In this document: positions 44,234-52,222 of the stretch, piece by piece
Layout: the number at the start of each line of letters is the position of its first letter
How positions within the stretch are numbered: position 1 is the stretch's first letter
DNA from: Larsenimonas salina
Lineage (GTDB): Bacteria; Pseudomonadota; Gammaproteobacteria; Pseudomonadales; Halomonadaceae
Assembly (NCBI RefSeq): GCF_023736155.1
Contig: NZ_JAMLJJ010000003.1
Coordinates: forward strand, 248,001 to 312,000
Reading direction: 5' to 3'
DNA: 64,000 nucleotides
The notes under the pieces: model-generated
What the model was told of the DNA's origin: nothing
The model's database searches: none
The model's input: only the letters and a program-made list of their open reading frames with translations
Position numbers and translations under genes: made by a program

Positions 44234-44414
44234 CGTTCTCTGGAGTGCTCGCCAGTTGTTGTAGTCCCTCGAGCCTATGCGTAATACCCAGGGGGCCACA
44301 TTTGCAGACCCGTGTGCATGTCCGCGCGTCGGAAAGCCTGACGGTCTGCTTGAGGCCACCCACCTTGAACCAATAGGTTCAAGGGCAGAAACAACAGCGG
44401 TACCCCGGAGAACC
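44234..44414 (+). ncRNA. ssrS: 6S RNA
   Basis: The region between zapA and ygfA is the usual 6S RNA site. The closing helix is visible as GTTCTC (44235-44240) pairing with GAGAAC (44408-44413). The conserved 3' arm hairpin CCTTGAACC-AATA-GGTTCAAGG (44363-44384) is present, as is the conserved GTCCCTCGAGCC in the 5' arm. 6S RNA mimics an open promoter and sequesters sigma70 RNA polymerase in stationary phase. Ends are approximate. Confidence 0.9.
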
Positions 44415-44443
44415 TTTCCCGCCCCAGCACGAGCCGTTTCCTA

Positions 44444-45049
44444 ATGCTTGATTCATCAGGTCTAAGTCGAGCTCAGCTCAGACGCACGCTTCGCGAACAG
44501 CGCCGCTCGCTCTCCCCGGCCCAGCAACGACATGCCGCCGTGGCCTTGAAACGCCAACTCTCACGCATGCCCGAGCTCAAACGAGCACGTCGCGTTGCCT
44601 TGTATCTGCCAAACGATGGGGAAATAGATCCTGGGCTTTTATTGCCGTGGATGCAGCGAAAAGGGGCTCGCGCCTTCCTTCCTGTTTTGAAACCGCTTTC
44701 CGATAACCGGCTCTGGTTCGTGCACTACCACGCAAAGACCCGGATGACGCGTAACCGATTCGGTATTTCCGAGCCGCAGACGCGCCTGAATGCAGGCCGC
44801 GCTCGTCGGCTTCCGCCCTGGGGATTGGATGTCGTGCTGATGCCACTGGTGGGATTCGATGCCGCGCTCAACCGCTTGGGTATGGGCGGCGGGTTCTATG
44901 ACCGCACGTTTGCATTTACTCAGCGTGTCCGGCCGGCGCCAAGGCTGATTGGCCTGGCTCATGACATTCAGCACGTGGATACGTTGCCGTTTCAGAGCTG
45001 GGATGTGCCGCTCGATGCCGTCGTTACAGACCGCGCCGTCTATCGCTAG
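44444..45049 (+). CDS. ygfA: 5-formyltetrahydrofolate cyclo-ligase
   Basis: This 201-residue enzyme converts 5-formyl-THF to 5,10-methenyl-THF with ATP. It shows RRTLREQRRSLSPAQQRHAA at the N-terminus, VALYLPNDGEIDP, and the C-terminal motif LGMGGGFYDRTF, with the phosphate-binding glycines. It follows 6S RNA, with which ygfA is commonly cotranscribed in gammaproteobacteria. It ends 13 bp before the stop of a convergent microprotein gene. Confidence 0.92.
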   Translation: MLDSSGLSRAQLRRTLREQRRSLSPAQQRHAAVALKRQLSRMPELKRARRVALYLPNDGEIDPGLLLPWMQRKGARAFLPVLKPLSDNRLWFVHYHAKTRMTRNRFGISEPQTRLNAGRARRLPPWGLDVVLMPLVGFDAALNRLGMGGGFYDRTFAFTQRVRPAPRLIGLAHDIQHVDTLPFQSWDVPLDAVVTDRAVYR

Positions 45050-45062
45050 AAATGAGTCGGGC

Positions 45063-45158
45063 TCACGCGCCCATCAACGATTGGGCGTACCCAGTCGCAA
45101 CCATGCCGATGCCGAACAAGAACACAAGAGTAACAACGAGATCAGGTTTGCGTTTCAT
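45063..45158 (-). CDS. 31-residue single-pass membrane microprotein
   Basis: A short frame encodes a 31-residue protein: a basic, polar start MKRKPDL, then a hydrophobic segment VVTLVFLFGIGMVATGY and a short tail AQSLMGA. The pattern KRKPDL followed by one helix and a GYxQS-like tail resembles small unnamed proteins I recall from Pseudomonas and related genera. Upstream is a good promoter: TTGATT-N18-TATAGT at 45203-45232, giving a leader of about 38 nt. The ribosome site is weak (GGAATGG 4 nt upstream). A membrane helix is predicted by hydrophobicity; function is unknown. Confidence 0.65.
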   Translation of the reverse strand: MKRKPDLVVTLVFLFGIGMVATGYAQSLMGA

Positions 45159-45202
45159 GGAGCCATTCCATTCAAAGGGATGCGTGAGCGTGCGAGAGAC
45201 GC

Positions 45203-45232
45203 ACTATAATCAGCCAGCCTCGATACAATCAA
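45203..45232 (-). promoter_or_regulatory. Promoter of the membrane microprotein
   Basis: On the minus strand, TTGATT (45227-45232) and TATAGT (45203-45208) are 18 bp apart, 45 bp before the microprotein ATG. Confidence 0.6.
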
Positions 45233-45253
45233 CCAGAAGTCACACTTTTTGAT

Positions 45254-45292
45254 GAATAACGTCATTCTTTATAAAAACTGAATACGTCATTC
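45254..45292. repeat. Two near-palindromic repeats GAAT(A)ACGTCATTC
   Basis: GAATAACGTCATTC (45254-45267) and GAATACGTCATTC (45280-45292) lie 26 bp apart, just upstream of the microprotein promoter. They could be a regulator-binding pair. Confidence 0.45.
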
Positions 45293-45343
45293 CACCTACA
45301 TCGACCCGACTCACGATACGACGATAGCTCCCCTCCTCTTGCA

Positions 45344-45374
45344 TGAAATAACCGCCTCTAAGGCGGTCATTTCA
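45344..45374 (-). terminator. Hairpin downstream of ilvA
   Basis: TGAAATAACCGCC and GGCGGTCATTTCA form a 13-bp stem with one wobble and a TCTAA loop, about 20 bp past the ilvA stop. A long T-run is absent, so termination strength is uncertain. Confidence 0.6.
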
Positions 45375-45392
45375 AACATTTCATTTAGTTCA

Positions 45393-46907
45393 TTATGCGG
45401 TGAACAAGCGATAGGCCGGGTTGTCGGTTTCTTTCCAGTAGCGATACCCAATGCTGTCGAGATGCTCTTCAAGCTGAGAGAGATCTTCACGCGGCAGCTG
45501 CAGGCCGACAAAAACGCGCCCATACGCGGCACCGTGATTGCGGTAATGAAACATCGAGATGTTCCAGCCTTCCGGCAGATACGAAAGAAACCGCATCAAT
45601 GCCCCAGGCCGCTCGGGAAACTCGAACCGATAGGCTTCCTCTTCGAACGAGTGCAGCGCACGACCGCCGCCCAGATGTCGGATATGAAGCTTTGCAAGCT
45701 CATTGTCGGTCAGATCCTCGACCGGATAATCCGCCGATTCAAGCTGCTGGATCAGTGCCGCACGATCCTCACCGCCCGGCTGCACCCGAACGCCGACGAA
45801 GATATGGGCCTTATCGCCTTTTGCATAGCGGTAATTGAACTCGGTCACCATGCGCTCACCGATGACCGTACAGAACTGCTTGAAGCTTCCCGGGCGCTCT
45901 GGAATCGTGACCGCAAGAATCGCTTCGCGCTGCTCACCGAGCTCGGTTCGCTCGGCAATATGCTGGAGTCGGTCGAAGTTGGTATTGGCGCCCGAGTTGA
46001 TGCACACAAGCGTCCGGTCGGTCACGCCGGTTTCCTGAACGTACTTCTTGAGCCCGGCAAGCGCCACCGCGCCTGAGGTCTCGGCAACAGCCCGCGTATC
46101 CTCGAAGATGTCCTTGACGGCAGCGCACATTTCATCAGCCGACACGGTGATCACACCATCGATGTGGTCTTTCAAAATCGAAAACGGTGTCTCCCCGATC
46201 TGTGAGACCGCCACACCTTCGGCAAAGATCCCCACCTGAGGCAGTACCACGCGCTCACCGGCATCCAGCGCCGCCTTCAGACACGCCGCATCGGCAGGCT
46301 CAACGCCGATCACCTTGATGTCCGGGCGCAGGTATTTAACGTAGGCAGCTATGCCCGCGGCGAGCCCGCCGCCGCCAACCGGCACAAAAATGGCCTCGAT
46401 CGGGTCAGGATGCTGACGAAGAATTTCCATGCCCACGGTGCCCTGACCGGCGATGACGTCCGGGTCATCGTAGGGCGGAATGTAGGTATAGCCATGCTGG
46501 GCGATCAACGTGCGCGCATGGTCGAGCGCCTCATTGAACGCATCGCCGGACAACACGACTTCAGCGCCAAGCGCACGCACGGCCTGAACCTTGATGTCAG
46601 GCGTGATGCAGGGCATGACGATGGTGGCCTTGACGCCCATTTTCTTGGCCGAGAGCGCAAGGCCCTGAGCGTGATTGCCGGCCGAGGCAGCGATCACCCC
46701 TGCCGCCTTTTGTTCAGGCGTCAAACTCGCCATCTTGTTGTATGCGCCACGAACCTTGAACGAGAACACCGGCTGAAGATCTTCACGCTTGATCCAAATC
46801 TGGTTGTTGAATCGCTTGGAGAGCATGGGCGCTGCGGAAAGCGGCGTTTCGGAGGCGGCTTCATACACGCGCGCCTGGAGGATCTTCTTCACGTATGCTT
46901 CAAGCAT
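45393..46907 (-). CDS. ilvA: Biosynthetic threonine ammonia-lyase
   Basis: This 504-residue PLP enzyme makes 2-oxobutanoate from threonine for isoleucine synthesis. The PLP lysine is in FSFKVRGAYNK (residues about 47-57), with SAGNHAQGLA following and the glycine-rich PVGGGGLAAGIAAY. Two ACT-like regulatory domains fill the C-terminal 180 residues (RPGSFKQFCTVIG, RPGALMRFLSYLP), so feedback control by isoleucine is expected. AGGACAAGAG precedes the ATG. It is divergent from rpiA, an order shared with other gammaproteobacteria. Confidence 0.95.
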   Translation of the reverse strand: MLEAYVKKILQARVYEAASETPLSAAPMLSKRFNNQIWIKREDLQPVFSFKVRGAYNKMASLTPEQKAAGVIAASAGNHAQGLALSAKKMGVKATIVMPCITPDIKVQAVRALGAEVVLSGDAFNEALDHARTLIAQHGYTYIPPYDDPDVIAGQGTVGMEILRQHPDPIEAIFVPVGGGGLAAGIAAYVKYLRPDIKVIGVEPADAACLKAALDAGERVVLPQVGIFAEGVAVSQIGETPFSILKDHIDGVITVSADEMCAAVKDIFEDTRAVAETSGAVALAGLKKYVQETGVTDRTLVCINSGANTNFDRLQHIAERTELGEQREAILAVTIPERPGSFKQFCTVIGERMVTEFNYRYAKGDKAHIFVGVRVQPGGEDRAALIQQLESADYPVEDLTDNELAKLHIRHLGGGRALHSFEEEAYRFEFPERPGALMRFLSYLPEGWNISMFHYRNHGAAYGRVFVGLQLPREDLSQLEEHLDSIGYRYWKETDNPAYRLFTA

Positions 46908-46984
46908 TCTCTTGTCCTAATGGCACATTGCAAAAACAGGGTCACCCATCGAAGAAACCAGCCTAAAAAGGAACGCAGGCCACG

Positions 46985-47014
46985 TCTACACGAACCGGGT
47001 GGACTCCGTATAAT
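46985..47014 (+). promoter_or_regulatory. Promoter of rpiA
   Basis: TCTACA (46985-46990) and a consensus TATAAT (47009-47014) are 18 bp apart, 58 bp before the ATG. Confidence 0.6.
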
Positions 47015-47072
47015 ACGCCTTCCCCCAAGGGCATGACACGCCCTTTCACGCACTTTCAGCGAAGAGTACGCC

Positions 47073-47753
47073 ATGGCCACCACGACGCAGGATCAACTGA
47101 AACGGGCCGTTGCCCGTGCCGCCGTCGACGAGATCGTCCCGCTGCTGGACCGCCAAACCGTCATCGGGGTCGGCACCGGCTCGACGGCCAATCTGTTCAT
47201 CGATGAGCTCGCCGCTTACCGTCATGACTTCGATGGCGCCGTGGCAAGCTCGAAGGCCTCGGCCGACCGTTTGAAGCAGCACGGCATTCCCGTGTATGAC
47301 CTGAACGGCGTCGGCACGCTGCCGGTCTACGTCGATGGCGCCGATGAAATCGACACCGAGCTCTCCATGATCAAGGGCGGCGGTGCGGCGCTTACGCGTG
47401 AGAAAATCGTGGCGGCATGCGCGCAGACCTTCATCTGCATCGCGGATGGGTCAAAATACGTCGAGCGCCTCGGCGGCTTTCCGCTGCCGATCGAAGTTAT
47501 TCCGATGGCGCGCTCCTTCGTTGCACGCGAGATCGTCAAACTCGGCGGCGATCCGATGTATCGGGAAGGTGTCGTGACCGACAACGGCAATCAGATCATC
47601 GACATCTACAACTTCGTGATCGACGACCCCCGCTCGATGGAAGCCACCCTCGATCAGATCACGGGCATCGTTACCCATGGCATCTTCGCTCGCCGCGGCG
47701 CGGATGTCCTTCTGTTGGGCCGTGATGACGGCGTCGCGCGGATTACCCGCTGA
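47073..47753 (+). CDS. rpiA: Ribose-5-phosphate isomerase A
   Basis: This 226-residue enzyme interconverts ribose-5-phosphate and ribulose-5-phosphate. Motifs: [36 protein letters not shown] (catalytic aspartates), and [15 protein letters not shown]. Length matches E. coli RpiA (219). It has a good promoter and ends with 11 bp overlapping the stop of the convergent waaA gene. Confidence 0.95.
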   Translation: MATTTQDQLKRAVARAAVDEIVPLLDRQTVIGVGTGSTANLFIDELAAYRHDFDGAVASSKASADRLKQHGIPVYDLNGVGTLPVYVDGADEIDTELSMIKGGGAALTREKIVAACAQTFICIADGSKYVERLGGFPLPIEVIPMARSFVAREIVKLGGDPMYREGVVTDNGNQIIDIYNFVIDDPRSMEATLDQITGIVTHGIFARRGADVLLLGRDDGVARITR

Positions 47754-49011
47754 CACCACCTGGAAGAAGGCGCTCGAGCCCATTGAGCGTTGCCTCGAGC
47801 GCCCCACGATGGCGCTCGACCACCATCAGCCCACGACGCCCTCGCGCCCGAGCCTGCTCAGGCGCGGTGGCGGCCTCGGCTAGAGCGGCCACCAGCTCAT
47901 CGGTCGTCGCCACACGGACAAGTGCGTCATCGGCCTCGAGCAGATCGGCGATGTCACTGAAATTCTCAAGATGTGGCCCGGTCACTACCGGTACCGCAAG
48001 CGCCGCCGGCTCAAGCAGGTTATGCCCGCCGACAGGCACCAGGCTCCCGCCCACGAACGCGACCGAGGCCACCGCGTAGAACCCCATGAGTTCGCCCATG
48101 GTATCGCCCAGATAGACACTGACCCGTGAGGTAATGCCATCGCCACGGGAGCGCCGGGCCAGACACTGCCCGCTATCTTCGATCAACTGCGCAATGGCGT
48201 CGAAGCGCTGCGGGTGTCGGGGCACCAGAATCATCAACGCCCCGGGATATCGCTCACGCAGCCTTGCATGCGCATCGATCAGCGCCGCATCCTCACCCTC
48301 GTGCGTCGATGCCGCCACCCAGATAAACCGGCCATCGCATTGAAAAAGTATGTCTTCACTCACTTTCTCGAGCGCACCGTTGTAGCGCAGGTCGAACTTC
48401 AGTCCGCCGGTAATCTCCATTCTCGACACCGGCCCATCAAGCGCCTTGAACCGCTCAAGATCCGTTCGGTCCTTGATGCCAAGCCAGTCAAAGTGGGCGA
48501 GCGTGTCACGCATCAAGGGGCGAATTCGTTGATAACGCTGCAATGCGTTTGTGGAGAGCCGGCCGTTTACCAGCGCAAGCGGCACATCATGATGCTGGCA
48601 CTCTGCCAGAAGGTTCGGCCACAGCTCGGTTTCGATCACGATGGCAAGCGCCGGACGCACATGCCGGACAAATCGCTTGGCTGGGCCGGGAAAATCAAGC
48701 GGCAGAAAATGATGGCAAATGCGCCCCTCGAACAGCGACGCCACCTGATTTGCGCCGGTTGCGGTCATGGTGGTCATCACGATCTTGTGCGACGGATAGC
48801 GCGTTTCAAGCGCCTGCACCAGCGGACGTGCCGTCATCACTTCGCCCACGGAGGCTGCATGCACCCAGATGACAGGCGCCGTCTCATACGGCACCCGCCC
48901 CAAACGCTCCCAGCGCGAGTGAGTAGGTAACCACTCACGCCATACACGCCACCAGATAAACGGTGAGAGCAGATACAGCGCAAGAGAATAAAGAAAACGC
49001 ACGCAGCTCAC
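47743..49011 (-). CDS. waaA: 3-deoxy-D-manno-octulosonic acid (Kdo) transferase
   Basis: This 422-residue GT30 enzyme adds Kdo to lipid A precursor at the inner membrane. It has an N-terminal membrane anchor ([12 protein letters not shown]), then [18 protein letters not shown] and the C-terminal Rossmann half with [17 protein letters not shown]. Whether it adds one or two Kdo cannot be told; a nearby KdkA suggests the mono-Kdo type seen in Haemophilus. Translation begins with GTG at 49011 overlapping the hldE TGA as GTGA. It heads the LPS-core cluster. Confidence 0.92.
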   Translation of the reverse strand: MSCVRFLYSLALYLLSPFIWWRVWREWLPTHSRWERLGRVPYETAPVIWVHAASVGEVMTARPLVQALETRYPSHKIVMTTMTATGANQVASLFEGRICHHFLPLDFPGPAKRFVRHVRPALAIVIETELWPNLLAECQHHDVPLALVNGRLSTNALQRYQRIRPLMRDTLAHFDWLGIKDRTDLERFKALDGPVSRMEITGGLKFDLRYNGALEKVSEDILFQCDGRFIWVAASTHEGEDAALIDAHARLRERYPGALMILVPRHPQRFDAIAQLIEDSGQCLARRSRGDGITSRVSVYLGDTMGELMGFYAVASVAFVGGSLVPVGGHNLLEPAALAVPVVTGPHLENFSDIADLLEADDALVRVATTDELVAALAEAATAPEQARARGRRGLMVVERHRGALEATLNGLERLLPGGVSG

Positions 49012-50441
49012 TCGCCTCGGCCGAGGATGGTCGAGATCATGGCGGTCGTGGAAACGCCATCCTCGAAATCGAGCACGCGCACCTCACCGCCATGAGCAAT
49101 CACGGCCTCGCCGCCAGCGATGTCTTCCGCCTTGTAATCACCGCCCTTGACCAGAATGTCCGGCAAGATACGCTCGATCAGCTCGGCCGGCGTGTCCTCA
49201 CCAAACGGCACGACCCAGTCCACCGCAGCCAGGCCGGACAGCACCTGCATACGCCGCATGAGCGCGTTGATCGGGCGCTTTTCCCCCTTGAGCCGTCGAA
49301 CCGAGGCGTCGTCGTTGACCGCAACGATCAGACGATCTCCGAGGCGGCGAGCCTGCTCCAGGTAGGCCACATGGCCGGCATGGAGAATATCGAAGCAGCC
49401 ATTGGTCATGACCACACGCTCGCCGCGCCCCTGTGCGGCGCGCACGGAAAGCGCCAGCGTGTCTGCGTCCGTCACGCCGAATTCCGCCAGGCGATCGCCG
49501 TGCATTGCCGTGTAGAGCTCGGCGATCGAGAGCGTTGCCGTACCGGGCTTGGCCACCACCAGACCCGCGGCCAGATTGGCCAGCATCATTGCCTCTGGCA
49601 GCGCGTGACCCGCCGCCAGCGCAAGCCCCAACACTCCGATGACCGTATCACCGGCCCCGGTCACATCGAACACCTCACGGGCGTGCGTTGGCAGATGAAG
49701 CGGCGGAGCGTCTTCTCGAATCAGGGTCATGCCGCGCTCGCTGCGGGTGACCAGCAGCGCCTCGAGCTCAAGCTCGAGACGAAGCTGCTCGCCCTTTTGC
49801 GAAAGCGTCGCATCGTCCGGGCACGGGCCAACCACGGCTTCGAATTCACTCAGGTTCGGCGTCATCAGGCTGGCACCGCGATAGCGCGAAAAATCAGTGC
49901 CTTTCGGGTCAACCAGAACCCGCTTGCCCGCGCGCCGGCCAGCCTTGATCAAGGCCTGCACGTCGGCAAGCGTGCCCTTGCCGTAGTCCGAGAGAATCAT
50001 GAGCTCCGCGGTTTCGAGGGCGTGTTCGACCTTGGCCGTCAGTGGCGTCATGTCGATGTCGGCAAACGACTGCTCGAAATCGAGTCGAATCAGCTGTTGA
50101 TTGCGACTCATAACCCGCAGTTTGGTGATCGTTGGGGCGTGTTCGCTTTCCTGGAAATCGACCCCGATGCCGGCATTGGTCAATGCATCGCTGAGCAGCC
50201 GCGCGTTGTCGTCCTGGCCGACCAGTCCGGAAAGCGTCACCGTGGCGCCGAGCGAGGCAATGTTGAGTGCGACGTTGGCCGCTCCGCCCGGGCGGTCTTC
50301 ACTGCCATCGACGCGCACGACCGGCACCGGCGCCTCGGGCGAGATACGCGAGGTGGGTCCGGTCCAGTAGCGGTCGAGCATGACATCGCCGACCACGACG
50401 ACACGTGCCGCCTCCAGCGCCTTGAAATCCAGTTTCATCAT
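49008..50441 (-). CDS. hldE: Bifunctional heptose 7-phosphate kinase/1-phosphate adenylyltransferase
   Basis: This 477-residue enzyme makes ADP-heptose for LPS. Residues 1-315 are a ribokinase-like kinase ([33 protein letters not shown] with catalytic Asp), and residues from about 345 are a nucleotidyltransferase ([19 protein letters not shown]). Length equals the E. coli enzyme (477). The start at 50441 overlaps the stop of the GT9 gene as ATGA. An ATG directly after it could also be used. Confidence 0.95.
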   Translation of the reverse strand: MMKLDFKALEAARVVVVGDVMLDRYWTGPTSRISPEAPVPVVRVDGSEDRPGGAANVALNIASLGATVTLSGLVGQDDNARLLSDALTNAGIGVDFQESEHAPTITKLRVMSRNQQLIRLDFEQSFADIDMTPLTAKVEHALETAELMILSDYGKGTLADVQALIKAGRRAGKRVLVDPKGTDFSRYRGASLMTPNLSEFEAVVGPCPDDATLSQKGEQLRLELELEALLVTRSERGMTLIREDAPPLHLPTHAREVFDVTGAGDTVIGVLGLALAAGHALPEAMMLANLAAGLVVAKPGTATLSIAELYTAMHGDRLAEFGVTDADTLALSVRAAQGRGERVVMTNGCFDILHAGHVAYLEQARRLGDRLIVAVNDDASVRRLKGEKRPINALMRRMQVLSGLAAVDWVVPFGEDTPAELIERILPDILVKGGDYKAEDIAGGEAVIAHGGEVRVLDFEDGVSTTAMISTILGRGE

Positions 50442-51517
50442 TGCGGCCTCTTGTGCGTTTCGGTGTCCTGGAGGAGTCGGTCGAGCATGGCGTTCACCGC
50501 ATCCGCCTCGATCAGTTTCATCGCCTCGGGGTGACGCACCCGTGTGCCCCAGGGCGCCTGCTCCGGTTTTTTCAGATAGGTGCGGGCCGCCGCCTCGTAG
50601 CGATTGATCACATAGTCCTGCCAGCAATACGGTGCGGCGCGGTCGGGGTTGGTGGTCGCAAACAGCCCAATGACCGGCGTATTCAGCGCATTGGCCATAT
50701 GAACTGGCCCGGAATCCGGCGCGATGACCACCCGCGCCTGCCGAATCAGGGCAAGCACGCCCTTGAGTGAGGTCTTGCCCAGCACGCTGACGGGTTGCGC
50801 GACCCGGCAGTGATGGGCAATGGCGTTGACCATTTCCTGCTCCTGGTCGCTGCCGCCGCCGGTCAAAAACGTGGTCAACCCGTGTACGTCATGGGCGTGG
50901 TCGATCACCGCGGCGTAGCCTTCAGGCGTCCAGTTGCGAAAGTTCCGCAGCCGTGGGTTGGCGCACGGGCTCATCACCAGCGCATCGCGGCCTCCGATCA
51001 GCCCACGGGCCTCGAGCTCGGCGTCGTCAGGAATCGGAATATTCCAGTCAAGTTCGGTGTCTTCAACGCCAAGCGCGCGGGCGAAATCCATGAACGACTC
51101 GAGCACATGAGCCCGCGGATGGGGGGCAAGCTGACGGTTGGTGAACCAGGTCTGATGGTCCTTGGCGCGCGCTGAATCGTAGCCCAGCCGAACGTCTGCC
51201 TTGAGCCCCAGCGAAAGAATACTGGCGCGGATCGACTGCTGCATGTGAAGCAGCACGTCAAAGCGGGTGTCTTTCAGCGTGCGCCAGATATCGCGCATGC
51301 CGGCAAGCCCCGTCTTTTTGTCGAATACGATAAACTCGACCCCTGAAAGGCCGGCCAGTAGACTGTACTCGCCTTTTCCGACGATCCAGGTGATGCGCGT
51401 ATCGGGCCATTGGCGCTGAAGAGCGCGGACGGTCGGTACAAGATTGCAGACATCGCCGAGGGCGGAAAGCCGCAACACACAAAGATGTGATGGATAAGCA
51501 GGCAAAGGATGCTTCAT
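50438..51517 (-). CDS. GT9-family heptosyltransferase-like glycosyltransferase
   Basis: This 359-residue glycosyltransferase family 9 protein matches ADP-heptose:LPS heptosyltransferases: [19 protein letters not shown] at the N-terminus and the donor-binding [19 protein letters not shown] near the C-terminus. Which core position it serves (heptose I, II or III) cannot be decided; a distinct WaaF-like protein is encoded at 56059, so this may be WaaC- or WaaQ-like. Its start codon at 51517 overlaps, within CATG, the start of the divergent kdkA. No ribosome site is clear, in contrast to kdkA. Confidence 0.85.
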   Translation of the reverse strand: MKHPLPAYPSHLCVLRLSALGDVCNLVPTVRALQRQWPDTRITWIVGKGEYSLLAGLSGVEFIVFDKKTGLAGMRDIWRTLKDTRFDVLLHMQQSIRASILSLGLKADVRLGYDSARAKDHQTWFTNRQLAPHPRAHVLESFMDFARALGVEDTELDWNIPIPDDAELEARGLIGGRDALVMSPCANPRLRNFRNWTPEGYAAVIDHAHDVHGLTTFLTGGGSDQEQEMVNAIAHHCRVAQPVSVLGKTSLKGVLALIRQARVVIAPDSGPVHMANALNTPVIGLFATTNPDRAAPYCWQDYVINRYEAAARTYLKKPEQAPWGTRVRHPEAMKLIEADAVNAMLDRLLQDTETHKRPQ

Positions 51518-52214
51518 GCGGATAGTGACGTCCCGACACGCAAATACGCGTATTCTATATGATGCTGAAAGAGCCCCACAAATCGGGCCCGACTGGTTCA
51601 CCCCCGAGTTCTGGCATCAAAAGGCTCAGGTAACCGGGGAAGCGCCCGGCCGCGGCGCCAGCGTGTTCATCGAGGCTGCCCCGAACGAGCACTGGGTGCT
51701 TAGGCCTTATCGTCGTGGCGGGCTGATCGGTCGTTTCAACGATGACCGCTACGCCTGGCTCGGCGCCGAACGCAGCAGGGCCTTTCGAGAATTTCGCCTG
51801 ACCGCACGGCTTAGAAACGCGGGCCTGCCGGTGCCGGCGCCGGTCGGCGGCTGTCTCTGGCCAAAAGGGTGTACCTATCAGGCCGCTCTGATTACCGTGG
51901 GTATCCCAGAGGCACGACCGCTTGCCGATGTGCTCCCGACCGAGGCTGCCACGCCGCAGCTTTTAAGCCGCGTGGGTGCCATGATACGTCAATTTCACGA
52001 GCTCGGCCTCGATCACGTGGACCTCAACGCCCGCAACATTTTGCTCGACGCCGTTGATTCGCCCTGGCTTATCGACCTCGACCGCTGTCGCATTCGAGGC
52101 AAGGGCGGCTTCAAGAAGCGAAACCTCGAGCGCCTGAAGCGCTCATTCGACAAGTTCGCGCCCGACCGGGCGCGGCGCCACCACACTGCCCTACTTTCTG
52201 GATACAACGCTTGA
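51516..52214 (+). CDS. kdkA: Kdo kinase
   Basis: This 232-residue protein matches KdkA, which phosphorylates Kdo at O-4 in the LPS inner core. Motifs: LRPYRRGGLIGRFNDDRYAW near residues 65-85, LDHVDLNARNILL with the catalytic aspartate, and WLIDLDRCRIR with the metal aspartate, as in small protein-kinase-like folds. The ATG at 51516 follows AAGGA by 6 nt. Presence of KdkA usually goes with a single-Kdo core, consistent with the Haemophilus-type pathway. It precedes the YejM-like gene closely. Confidence 0.9.
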   Translation: MRIVTSRHANTRILYDAERAPQIGPDWFTPEFWHQKAQVTGEAPGRGASVFIEAAPNEHWVLRPYRRGGLIGRFNDDRYAWLGAERSRAFREFRLTARLRNAGLPVPAPVGGCLWPKGCTYQAALITVGIPEARPLADVLPTEAATPQLLSRVGAMIRQFHELGLDHVDLNARNILLDAVDSPWLIDLDRCRIRGKGGFKKRNLERLKRSFDKFAPDRARRHHTALLSGYNA

Positions 52215-52222
52215 CGCTACTT

